DNA from: JAKFEW01 sp036675505
Lineage (GTDB): Bacteria > Cyanobacteriota > Sericytochromatia > S15B-MN24 > JAQBPE01
NCBI GenBank assembly: GCA_036675505.1
Contig: JAKFEW010000056.1
Span: 1 to 19,912 of the forward strand
DNA: 19,912 bases
Direction of reading: 5' to 3'
Both the position numbers and the translations under genes were made by a program. Below, in pieces: positions 8,401 through 14,936 of the stretch (its first letter is position 1; the number at the start of each line of letters is the position of its first letter). The notes under the pieces were generated by a model. That model ran no database searches, was not told the origin of the DNA, and saw only the letters and a list, made by a program, of their open reading frames with translations.

Positions 8401-8745
8401 CCGCTCTTCGACGACGGCCCGCCCTTCGACCTCTTCGAGGCCGACCGCGAACGCTACCGCCAGCAGGCCATCGGCGCGCTTATTTGGATTGCGGGCCAGC
8501 ACCGCCGCGTGAGCGACTACGGCCGTGCCGAGGCCGCGCTCAAGCGCGCCGCCGTCCTCGCCCCTTGCGACGAATCGGTGTACGAGGCGCTCATGCGGAT
8601 GTACCGCGCGCTGGGCGACATCGAGGGCGTGCGGCGCGCGTATTGGGACTGCCGTCGCGCCCAGAAGACGTATCTCGCCGCCACGCCGAGCGGGGCCTTC
8701 GAGGCGCTTTACCGGCAACTCGTCGGCGGGGGCCCGCTTGGTTAA
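5488..8745 (+). CDS. STAND-ATPase/TPR/winged-helix/BTAD transcriptional regulator
   Basis: A 1085-residue multidomain activator. The N-terminus (RSKLTPP) and the ATPase are of MalT type: Walker A GGPGYGKT at 39-46 and Walker B VIALDD at 135-140. About 350-790 is a helical, TPR-like repeat region rich in Ala and Leu. A Gly/Pro/Arg-rich linker (about 795-834) leads to an OmpR-type winged helix (LRCFGSFEVRLDG, then QWPRRKAKLLLAALAL, from about 836) and a BTAD domain (about 934-1080). MalT itself ends in a LuxR helix-turn-helix; here the DNA-binding part is of SARP/AfsR type at the C-terminus. The GTG start was chosen because the conserved R-S-K-L-T-P-P follows it immediately; there is no clear ribosome binding site, so coupling to rimJ (1-base gap) is likely. 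Effector and targets are unknown. The downstream lipoprotein, with SARP-like repeats in front of it, is a natural target candidate. Confidence 0.88.
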   Translation: MSGPWLQRSKLTPPAPPGGWRRRPWAAGPPRAPVTLLVGGPGYGKTLGLLDFVEAARQAGTPILWYTADSRDTDAATLFHHLIAGVEVHIPQFGEPVRALIGSAGGSNSDVRRDPARLWQGFFDALAAFNLPAFVIALDDFQHLQTQQPELIAGLAYFFDKLPPGVRLLVATRKRLDAPLGRLRARGKVEVLDQDRLRFDDAETASFLATRADARPVPAAWGDVAARLDGWPLGLDLACRGDGGKPSGSDENALHDYAREELYLLQAPDRQAFMLRAAVLQEVTADACRHVFDAEGAADALAALEADHLIQGLAGHAGYRFPPYLIEVLRAEAARVVPAAQLAEWHRRAARYHHAAGRLDQALPHAVAGGEWEIAREACRELFPAMRYDGRQGQVRLWLDAWAPAVAMRDPWIQLWRGHLHGRAGESAQALAAYELARRLYEVTGDAEGAFAALVGQCNTALTLQDDAAFARLSAEATGHPGPRGAADQVDLWLIRAYDGERRGDLPAMRACNEAALEVQMLGDPRLPSVAGTDVEVAAGHTIALMNLSTHAFYQGDLAAARRSLERAVIIAESWPFYAYRLSAAFLLAHLRLTEGDVDGAGALIGELPPTWRDVLDWHDLAVAETVLGHWHQARGDLDEAEAAIGRALEVFERAGFREGRPVPLERLMWLTLARERPARVIELAEAETREHAAAPECSLHDLALALPHARALHLAGRPSLGLAVLEAAIPALERLGARLHLARGRLFEAASRLAMGDRPGAEAAHAAATTLIEAGGFGFLRTQDRRLWQELAPLSPFGRGRGAAADGGPRPGGPPPPNGRGGTGLLAPPRTGLLALRCFGSFEVRLDGVLLDQWPRRKAKLLLAALALHPAGLRTGDLADLIGGEEANPLNVLRVNTWALRRALEPQLAKGEHSAYLRREGDRYRLAWDLVAEFDVHAFETALAAAEPLRASTPREAVTRLEQGLALVRGPLFDDGPPFDLFEADRERYRQQAIGALIWIAGQHRRVSDYGRAEAALKRAAVLAPCDESVYEALMRMYRALGDIEGVRRAYWDCRRAQKTYLAATPSGAFEALYRQLVGGGPLG
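7939..7995 (+). repeat. Short imperfect duplication in linker of BTAD regulator
   Basis: The decamer CCGAACGGGC occurs at 7939-7948 and 7977-7986, each followed by CTGCTCGCG (7963-7971 and 7987-7995). The protein shows TGLLA twice. The surrounding stretch from about 7867 is low-complexity Gly/Pro/Arg, unlike the helical domains on either side, and could be a small insertion or replication-slippage product that was kept in frame. Confidence 0.5.
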
Positions 8746-8756
8746 CGGGCCGTTAA
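8742..8756. promoter_or_regulatory. Palindrome at end of BTAD regulator gene
   Basis: TTAACGG (8742-8748) and CCGTTAA (8750-8756) are perfect arms around one G; the left arm contains the TAA stop of the regulator gene. It could fold only as a weak 5-bp hairpin, so a protein binding site is more likely than a terminator. Confidence 0.35.
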
Positions 8757-8773
8757 TTGCTTTACGAAAAGTT

Positions 8774-8787
8774 AGTCTGGGCAGACT
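8774..8787. promoter_or_regulatory. Palindrome upstream of lipoprotein gene
   Basis: AGTCTG and CAGACT form perfect 6-base arms around GG. The site ends one base before the 11-bp direct repeats, so it is placed like an operator or activator site just upstream of the promoter of the lipoprotein at 8916. Confidence 0.35.
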
Positions 8788-8788
8788 G

Positions 8789-8825
8789 GCTTGAAATCCG
8801 CTTGAAATGCCGATAGTGGCATGAT
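8789..8825 (+). promoter_or_regulatory. SARP-like direct repeats and promoter of octapeptide lipoprotein
   Basis: Two 11-mers lie in tandem: GCTTGAAATCC (8789-8799) and GCTTGAAATGC (8800-8810), with 10 of 11 bases identical and exactly 11 bp period. SARP/BTAD activators are known to bind direct repeats of 11-bp period that replace the -35 and end about 8 bp before the -10. Here a -10-like CATGAT (8820-8825) begins 9 bases after the second repeat. A further short inverted repeat, ATGCC/GGCAT (8807-8822), overlaps. That the adjacent BTAD regulator binds here is inference from this arrangement. Confidence 0.45.
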
Positions 8826-8915
8826 AGGGGCGAGTAAGGTGCTGGCCGGCCGGCCGCCACCGGGCGTCTGGGACGTGAAACCCGCGCCTCCACCCCATCC
8901 GGCCTCGAGGGATCC

Positions 8916-10451
8916 ATGTCGCTTCGCCGCTTTTCGATGCTCGCCGCCGCGCTCGTCCTGACCGCGTGCAACGGCAAGCTGCCGGCCCAGCCCGGCGACC
9001 CCGCCAGGCCGAACGGCACGGCCTCGACCCGGCCGCGTCCCTCGGCCCAGGCCACCGAGCCGCTCGGTATGAAGCCGCCCACGGCGCTTTCACTGCTGAA
9101 GGCGCCGCCCGGTGCCGCGGCGAAGTTGACCGGCGTGGTCAGCATCGACGCGCATTACGCCGTGAAGGCCGCCGGCGCGACCTTGATCGGCGCGGACGGC
9201 GCCTCCCTCATCGGCGCCGACGGCGCGAGCCTGATCGGCCCGGACGGCGCGACGCTGGTCGGCATGGACGGCGCCTCGCTGATCGGCATGGACGGCGCAT
9301 CGGTGTACGTGGGCGCCGGCCTGATCGGCGCCGACGGCGGCTCGCTGATCGGCCCGGATGGCGCCTCGCTGGTCGCCGCCGGCGCCGGCAACCTGATCGG
9401 CAAGCGCAAGCTGGCGCTGATGCAGGCAGCCACCCAGGCCAAGTTCAACCTGGGCACGATCCTGCGCGCGGCCGCGATGGAAATCCAGGTGCGATCCATG
9501 ATCGACGGCAAGCCGCTGCAACTCGGCACCGACGAAGCAGGACAGCCGGTCTTTTCGGTCTACACCAACGCGAAGGGCGAGTACCAGGTCTACCTGCCGG
9601 GTACCATCAGCGGCAAGAACGTGGTCGTTTCAGCCGCCGTGCCCGCGTCGCAGGACAGCCGCCTGTTCTACGACGCCATGTTCGACAAGGGGCAGGGCGC
9701 GGCCGCCGTCGGCGAAGACACAGCCCTCGCCTCCGCGTTCCTTCGCCAGGCTTTCGTGAGCCGCCTCGAGCGCCTCTTCATCCAGAAGCAGAACGACAGC
9801 CCCGTCGTGAGCGCCGACAGCCTGTTGCCGCCGGGCAGCGGTGGCGTCGCCGATGCGGCCCTCGCGCGGCTGCGCGCGGCGGCCGACAAGGCCGAGGTCG
9901 CGATCATGACGCCGAGCGATCGCCGGGCCCGCGCCGCCGCGACGGGCGACGCGCTGCTGTCCTACGTCGATCTGCAGGCCCAGACGCAGGGCGACCGGCC
10001 CTCCCTCGAGGTGATGGCGGAGGAGCTCGCGCGCTTCCGCGAGCGGGCCACGGCGAAGATGCTCGCCGACCCCAGGTACTTCGAGACGCAGCCGTTCTTG
10101 ATCCGCGCGAACCGCCGCCTGGTCGAGGAGGACAAGGACAAGCCCGTGGCCCAGAAGCGGCCCCTCTACGCGATCGAGAAGCCGTCGGACGTCGCCGACT
10201 TCGTGCTTCAAGACATCCTCATGTCGCCGGTGCGCGAGCGAACGACCAACGAGTTCCCGCAGGTGCTCGACGCCGTCGGCTACTTGCCTGCCGAGCGCGA
10301 CGCGGCGATCAAGACCCTCGGCGGGATCATGGATGGCCTGCTGCTCGCCGCGGGCACCGTCGTCATCGCGAACCCGAGCATCGACGACGGCAAGGGCGGC
10401 CAGATCTTCGCGCTGGACGCCGCCGTGGCCGCGATGGAGGCGACGCCTTAG
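8916..10451 (+). CDS. Lipoprotein with octapeptide repeats
   Basis: A 511-residue predicted lipoprotein. The signal peptide ends in the lipobox LTAC, with Cys18 as the lipidated residue. A Pro/Ala/Thr-rich spacer (about 19-66) is followed by GVVSIDAHYAVKAAG. Residues 87-162 hold about nine octapeptide repeats of consensus G-A-S-L-I-G-x-D with x = A, P or M. Around 200-245 there is a segment resembling a carboxypeptidase-regulatory-like beta domain (FSVYTNAKGEYQVYLPG). The remaining 260 residues are mixed helical and unrecognised. The ribosome binding site GAGGG lies 5 bases before the ATG. The product is probably displayed on the cell surface, in the periplasm or on the outer membrane. It lies just downstream of the BTAD regulator and may be its target. 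Lipoprotein status is well supported; function is not known. Confidence 0.85.
   Translation: MSLRRFSMLAAALVLTACNGKLPAQPGDPARPNGTASTRPRPSAQATEPLGMKPPTALSLLKAPPGAAAKLTGVVSIDAHYAVKAAGATLIGADGASLIGADGASLIGPDGATLVGMDGASLIGMDGASVYVGAGLIGADGGSLIGPDGASLVAAGAGNLIGKRKLALMQAATQAKFNLGTILRAAAMEIQVRSMIDGKPLQLGTDEAGQPVFSVYTNAKGEYQVYLPGTISGKNVVVSAAVPASQDSRLFYDAMFDKGQGAAAVGEDTALASAFLRQAFVSRLERLFIQKQNDSPVVSADSLLPPGSGGVADAALARLRAAADKAEVAIMTPSDRRARAAATGDALLSYVDLQAQTQGDRPSLEVMAEELARFRERATAKMLADPRYFETQPFLIRANRRLVEEDKDKPVAQKRPLYAIEKPSDVADFVLQDILMSPVRERTTNEFPQVLDAVGYLPAERDAAIKTLGGIMDGLLLAAGTVVIANPSIDDGKGGQIFALDAAVAAMEATP
9174..9401 (+). repeat. Tandem 24-bp coding repeats (octapeptide)
   Basis: Roughly nine units of 24 bases encode G-A-[ST]-L-[IV]-G-[APM]-D. 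Units differ mostly at synonymous third positions (for example TCC, AGC and TCG for Ser; CTC and CTG for Leu), so the protein pattern rather than the DNA is conserved. One unit (about residues 127-134) is altered to GASVYVGA and the next lacks two residues. The regular spacing of L-I and G-x-D suggests a beta-solenoid with one short coil or strand per repeat. It is 8 residues long, unlike the 9-residue RTX and 5-residue pentapeptide families. Confidence 0.85.
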
Positions 10452-10464
10452 CGCCCGCGCGCTA
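10449..10464. terminator. Small palindrome joining two convergent stop codons
   Basis: TAGCGC (10449-10454) and GCGCTA (10459-10464) form a perfect 6-bp stem with loop CCGC. The outer three bases on each side are the TAG stop codons of the lipoprotein and of the A-type Fe-S protein. There is no T-tract, so it could only be a weak bidirectional terminator. Confidence 0.3.
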
Positions 10465-10818
10465 GGTGCTGAAGCTCTCGCCGCAGCCGCAGCTCGTCTT
10501 GGCGTTCGGGTTGATGAACTTGAAGCCGGCGTTCATGAGGTCGTCGTCGTAGTCGATTTCGATGCCCGCCACGTAGAGCGCGCTTTTCATGTCGACCAGC
10601 ACCTTCACGCCGAACGACTCGATGATGCGGTCGGCCGGGCCGGCCTCGGTCGCGACGTCGAGCTTGTAGCTCATGCCCGAGCAGCCGCCGCCGGCGACCG
10701 CCATGCGCAGGTAGGCGTCCGGCGTGCCCTTCCGATCGAAGAGCGTCTTCACATGCGCTGCGGCCCGCTCCGAGAGCGAGACCAGCGGCTTGGTGGCGGG
10801 CTTGGATTCCGTGGTCAT
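10462..10818 (-). CDS. A-type iron-sulfur carrier (IscA/SufA/ErpA family)
   Basis: A 118-residue HesB-like protein with the three invariant cysteines: Cys46 in GGGCSGMSY and Cys110/Cys112 in TSCGCGESF, at the normal spacing and length. Such proteins receive Fe-S clusters from the scaffold and hand them to target enzymes. The start at 10818 has an AGGAGG ribosome binding site 6 bases upstream, and an ATGA overlap ties it to the Rrf2 regulator gene, so both are made from one transcript. The divergent suf operon has no A-type gene of its own, so this is its likely partner. Whether it is best called SufA, IscA or ErpA cannot be decided from the sequence. Confidence 0.95.
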   Translation of the reverse strand: MTTESKPATKPLVSLSERAAAHVKTLFDRKGTPDAYLRMAVAGGGCSGMSYKLDVATEAGPADRIIESFGVKVLVDMKSALYVAGIEIDYDDDLMNAGFKFINPNAKTSCGCGESFST

Positions 10819-11264
10819 GCCGTTCCTCCTGAGGGGATGGGTTCCGGGGCGTCGGAGGTGTAGCCGTCCGAGCGCACCAGCGAGGCCAGGGTCACGGCCT
10901 GCAGCCGTTCGAGATAGGCGTGTTGGGCGTCGCGGAACGCCGCCTTGAGCGAGCAGCCGTGCCGGAAGCACGCGTAGTCCTGGGAGCTGGTGCACAGGTT
11001 GACCGCGAGCTCGCCCTCGATCACCTCGACCACCTCGCGGAGCGTGATTTGGTCCGGCGGCCGGGCGAGCTCGAGGCCGCCGAGCGGCCCGCGCCGCGAG
11101 ATCACGAGCCCCGACTTCGCGAGCTGGTTGATCACCTTCGCGAGAAACGAAGTGGGGATGCGCTCGATGCGCGCGATATCGGCCGTGTTGCAGCACGTAC
11201 CTGGCGGTTGTTTCGCCAGGTACAGCATTGCCAGGCAGGCATATTCGGTGGCGCGCGTAATCAT
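10815..11264 (-). CDS. Rrf2-family Fe-S-sensing transcriptional regulator
   Basis: A 149-residue Rrf2 regulator. The N-terminal winged helix starts MITRATEYACLAMLYLA and continues with IPTSFLAKVINQLAKSGLV and RRGPLGG, the usual recognition and wing signature. Three cysteines, Cys91, Cys99 and Cys104 (C-x7-C-x4-C), are placed to hold an Fe-S cluster. The spacing differs a little from IscR (x5, x5) and from RirA (x7, x5). Extra cysteines at 24-25 are unusual. It lies divergent to sufB with a 28-bp palindrome between, overlapping the -35 of both promoters, so repression of suf and of itself when clusters are plentiful is the likely mode. The ribosome binding site is poor. NsrR-like NO sensing is a less likely alternative given the suf context. 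Confidence 0.93.
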   Translation of the reverse strand: MITRATEYACLAMLYLAKQPPGTCCNTADIARIERIPTSFLAKVINQLAKSGLVISRRGPLGGLELARPPDQITLREVVEVIEGELAVNLCTSSQDYACFRHGCSLKAAFRDAQHAYLERLQAVTLASLVRSDGYTSDAPEPIPSGGTA

Positions 11265-11300
11265 AGGACCAGGTGATAGAATACGGTAGGGACCCAGGCC

Positions 11301-11329
11301 ATGATACCCGATCCAAGCCTCTCGGACAA
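11301..11329 (-). promoter_or_regulatory. Promoter of rrf2-type regulator and A-type carrier
   Basis: On the minus strand, -35 TTGTCC (11329-11324), a 17-base spacer and -10 TATCAT (11306-11301) make a good sigma-70-type promoter. The -35 lies inside the right-reading arm of the 28-bp palindrome, so the regulator would control its own synthesis. Confidence 0.65.
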
Positions 11330-11349
11330 TCTTGACCTGAATTGTCCGA
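11322..11349. promoter_or_regulatory. 28-bp palindromic operator between rrf2 and sufB
   Basis: TCGGACAAT (11322-11330) and ATTGTCCGA (11341-11349) are perfect 9-base arms around a 10-base spacer (CTTGACCTGA). Size and symmetry fit a dimeric Rrf2-family regulator. The spacer contains the sufB -35 and the left arm the -35 of the divergent promoter, so one bound dimer could block both. The sequence does not obviously match the E. coli IscR type 1 motif. Confidence 0.7.
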
Positions 11350-11361
11350 TTTAGATAGAAT
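11332..11361 (+). promoter_or_regulatory. Promoter of the suf operon
   Basis: -35 TTGACC (11332-11337), an 18-base spacer and -10 TAGAAT (11356-11361). The -10 matches the consensus at five of six positions. The expected transcript start is near 11368, giving a leader of only about 14 bases that carries the GAGG ribosome binding site at 11369-11372. The operator covers the -35 and half the spacer. Confidence 0.7.
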
Positions 11362-11381
11362 GGCCCTTGAGGTTTTCCCCC

Positions 11382-12818
11382 ATGAGTTCCCAGGTCCAAA
11401 AGGTCATCAACCGTCCCTACGAGGCCGGCTTCGTCACCGACATCGAGTCCGACACGCTCCCCAAGGGCCTGAACGAGGACGTCGTCCGCGTGATCTCCGC
11501 GAAGAAGGGCGAGCCCGACTGGATGCTGGAGTTCCGCCTCAAGGCCTTCCGGCACTGGCGGACGATGGCGGAGCCGCATTGGGCGAACGCCGGCTACGGC
11601 GCGATCGACTACCAGGACATCACCTACTACTCCGCGCCGAAGCAGAAGAAGAAGCTCGGCAGCATGGATGAGGTGGACCCCGAGCTCATCCGCACGTTCG
11701 AGAAGCTCGGCATCCCGCTCGGCGAGCAGAAGATGCTCGCGAACGTGGCGGTCGACGTCGTCTTCGACAGCGTCTCGGTCACCACGACCTTCAAGGAGAA
11801 GTTGCGCGAGGCGGGCGTGATCTTCTGCTCGTTCTCGGAGGCGGTGCGCGAGCACCCCGAGCTCGTGAAGAAGTACCTCGGGTCGGTCGTCCCCACCACC
11901 GACAACTTCTACGCCGCGCTCAACTCGGCCGTCTTCTCGGATGGATCGTTCGTGTTCGTGCCCAAGGGCGTGCGTTGCCCGATGGAGATCTCCACTTACT
12001 TCCGCATCAACACGGAGGAGTCCGGCCAGTTCGAGCGCACGCTGATCGTCTGCGAGGAGAACGCGTTCGTCAGCTACCTCGAAGGCTGCACCGCGCCCAA
12101 GTTCGACACCAATCAGCTACACGCCGCGGTGGTCGAGCTCGTCGCGCTCGATGACGCCGAAATCAAGTATTCCACCGTCCAGAACTGGTACGCCGGCGAC
12201 GCGAACGGCGTGGGCGGCATCTACAACTTCGTGACCAAGCGTGGCCTGTGCAAGGGCCGACGCGCGAAGATCAGCTGGACGCAGGTGGAGACCGGCTCGG
12301 CCATCACCTGGAAGTACCCCAGCTGCGTGCTGCTCGGTGACGACTCGGTGGGCGAGTTCTACTCGGTCGCGCTGACCAACAACAAACAGCAAGCCGACAC
12401 CGGCACGAAAATGATTCACGTCGGCAAGAACACGCGCTCCACGATCATCTCCAAGGGCATCTCGGCGGGCAAGTCTCGCAACACGTACCGCGGCCTGGTC
12501 CAGATGGGCCCAAAGGCCGCGAACGCGCGCAATTACTCCCAGTGCGACTCGATGCTGATCGGCGACCAGTGCGCCGCGGACACCTTGCCGTACATCCGCG
12601 TGCAGAACGCCACGGCGAAGCTCGAGCATGAGGCCACCACGTCGAAGATCGGCGCGGACCAGATGTTCTACTTCGCCCAGCGCGGCATCGACCCCGAAGA
12701 GGCGATTTCGATGATCATCAACGGCTTCTGCAAGGACGTCTTCACCCAGCTGCCGATGGAGTTCGCCGTCGAGGCGACGAAGCTGCTGGGGCTCAAACTC
12801 GAGAACAGTGTAGGCTAA
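11382..12818 (+). CDS. sufB: SufB, Fe-S cluster scaffold subunit
   Basis: A 478-residue SufB, the core of the SufBC2D scaffold on which new Fe-S clusters form. The highly conserved stretch from SVGEFYSVALTNN through TGTKMIHVGKNT and ISKGISAGKS is present. Cys388 in QCDSMLIG and Glu417 in LEHEATTSK correspond by motif to the E. coli Cys405 and Glu434 needed for cluster assembly. A TTG codon lies in frame 15 bases upstream, but the ATG at 11382 is preferred: GAGG at 11369-11372 is 9 bases before it and the conserved protein begins here. It is first in the operon; sufC follows after 2 bases. Confidence 0.97.
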   Translation: MSSQVQKVINRPYEAGFVTDIESDTLPKGLNEDVVRVISAKKGEPDWMLEFRLKAFRHWRTMAEPHWANAGYGAIDYQDITYYSAPKQKKKLGSMDEVDPELIRTFEKLGIPLGEQKMLANVAVDVVFDSVSVTTTFKEKLREAGVIFCSFSEAVREHPELVKKYLGSVVPTTDNFYAALNSAVFSDGSFVFVPKGVRCPMEISTYFRINTEESGQFERTLIVCEENAFVSYLEGCTAPKFDTNQLHAAVVELVALDDAEIKYSTVQNWYAGDANGVGGIYNFVTKRGLCKGRRAKISWTQVETGSAITWKYPSCVLLGDDSVGEFYSVALTNNKQQADTGTKMIHVGKNTRSTIISKGISAGKSRNTYRGLVQMGPKAANARNYSQCDSMLIGDQCAADTLPYIRVQNATAKLEHEATTSKIGADQMFYFAQRGIDPEEAISMIINGFCKDVFTQLPMEFAVEATKLLGLKLENSVG

Positions 12819-12820
12819 CC

Positions 12821-13609
<789 letters not shown>

Positions 13610-13613
13610 GCCG

Positions 13614-14936
13614 ATGACCACCGTCGAGACACGCGACGCGCTGCTGGCGGATCTCGCCGTGGGCGCCCCATCGGTGAGTGGCCAGGACGCCGTTTCGCGC
13701 CTGCGCGCCCGCGCGGCGGAGGCGCTCGCGGGCGCGTGCCTGCCCGGGCCCAAGGACGAGGAGTGGCGCTTCACGCCGCTGACCGCGTTGCTCGAGCACC
13801 GCTACGCGCCGGTCTCCCAGCGCCCGGCGGGCGTCCTCATGCCCCAGATCTCCCGCTTCATCGTGTCCGAGGCCGAGAGCCACCGCCTGGTCTTCGTCGA
13901 TGGCCACTACGCGCCCGAGCTGAGCTCGGTCGTGAGCCCGTGTCCGGGCCTCGTGCTCGCGCCGTTCTCGCGCGTCGACGAAGCGCTGCTGGCGCGCCAC
14001 CTCGGCGCCCATGCGGCGGCCGACCGCGACGTCTTCACGGCGCTCTCGACGCGCTGGCTCGGCGAGGGCGCGGCGGTGATCGTGCCCGACGGCCTGGTCT
14101 GCGACCATCCCGTCCAGCTGCTCTTCGTTTCCACCGGCGGGCCCGCGCCCACCTTCACGGCGCCGCGGGTGCTGATCGTGGCCGGCAAGAACGCCGACGT
14201 CACGGTCATGCAGGAGTACGTGGCGCTCGAAGAGAACCCGTACTTCGTGGACGCCGTCACGGAGGTGGCCGTCGGCGAGGGTGGCCGCGTGAGGCATGTC
14301 CGCGTGCAGAGCGAGAGCCGCCGCGCGACGCACGTGGAGCGCCTCGGCGTGTCGTTGGCCCGGGACGCGTCGTACGCCCTGCAATCGATCACGCTGGGTG
14401 CCCGCCTCTCGCGCTTCGACGTCTGCGTGACCGGCGAGGGCGAGAACATCGACGCCGCGCTCCACGGCCTGGCCCTGCTCGCGGGCGACCAGGAGGCCGA
14501 CACGCACTCGGCGATCATCCATGCGAGCCCGCACGGCCGCAGCCAACAGCTCCACAAGATGGTGCTCGACGACGCGTCCCACGCGGTGTTCAACGGCCGG
14601 ATCGTGGTCGCGCCGGGCGCCCAGCTGACCGATTCGAAGCAGTCCGGCCGCGGGCTGCTGCTCTCCGACCGCGCGCGCATCGACGCGAAGCCCGAGCTCG
14701 CGATCGAGGCGGACGACGTGAAATGCGCCCACGGCGTGGCGATCGGCCAGATCGACGCCGACCAGCTCTTCTACCTCAAGTCGCGCGGCATCGACGAAGT
14801 CACCTCGCGCGACCTGCTCACCTACGCCTTCGCCGCCGAGGTGATCGACCATGTGCCGCTCGCCTCGCTGCGCAAGCAGCTGCAGGCCGTGGTGGTCGGC
14901 CGCACCGACCGCAAGCGCCGGGAGGCCCGCCCATGA
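13614..14936 (+). CDS. sufD: SufD, scaffold partner subunit
   Basis: A 440-residue SufB paralogue forming the SufBC2D complex, thought to aid iron entry. The family core is seen: HKMVLDDASHAVFNGRIVV followed by A-Q-x-T-D-S-K-Q, and later KCAHGVAIGQIDADQLFYLKSRGI with Cys371 and His373, the latter matching the conserved histidine of E. coli SufD. The N-terminal part is variable, as usual, and contains DEEWRFTPL, typical of SufD. A GAGG ribosome binding site lies within the end of sufC, and the stop overlaps the sufS start (ATGA). Confidence 0.96.
   Translation: MTTVETRDALLADLAVGAPSVSGQDAVSRLRARAAEALAGACLPGPKDEEWRFTPLTALLEHRYAPVSQRPAGVLMPQISRFIVSEAESHRLVFVDGHYAPELSSVVSPCPGLVLAPFSRVDEALLARHLGAHAAADRDVFTALSTRWLGEGAAVIVPDGLVCDHPVQLLFVSTGGPAPTFTAPRVLIVAGKNADVTVMQEYVALEENPYFVDAVTEVAVGEGGRVRHVRVQSESRRATHVERLGVSLARDASYALQSITLGARLSRFDVCVTGEGENIDAALHGLALLAGDQEADTHSAIIHASPHGRSQQLHKMVLDDASHAVFNGRIVVAPGAQLTDSKQSGRGLLLSDRARIDAKPELAIEADDVKCAHGVAIGQIDADQLFYLKSRGIDEVTSRDLLTYAFAAEVIDHVPLASLRKQLQAVVVGRTDRKRREARP

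Noticed and set aside
8742..8756. TTAACGG-G-CCGTTAA as an intrinsic terminator
   Set aside because: A one-base centre cannot form a hairpin loop; the usable stem is only five mostly A-T pairs and no proper T-run follows.
6025..9093. Long minus-strand open frame opposite the STAND/BTAD regulator
   Set aside because: Antisense shadow of a gene with clear Walker and BTAD motifs, and it also runs across the intergenic region and into the lipoprotein gene.
9174..9401. CRISPR-like or intergenic tandem repeat
   Set aside because: The 24-bp units have no spacers, are in frame within a lipoprotein, and vary synonymously, so they are coding repeats.
11367..11381. TTG start for SufB, adding five residues
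   Set aside because: The TTG overlaps the GAGG ribosome binding site that serves the ATG at 11382, and the predicted transcript start lies at about the TTG itself.
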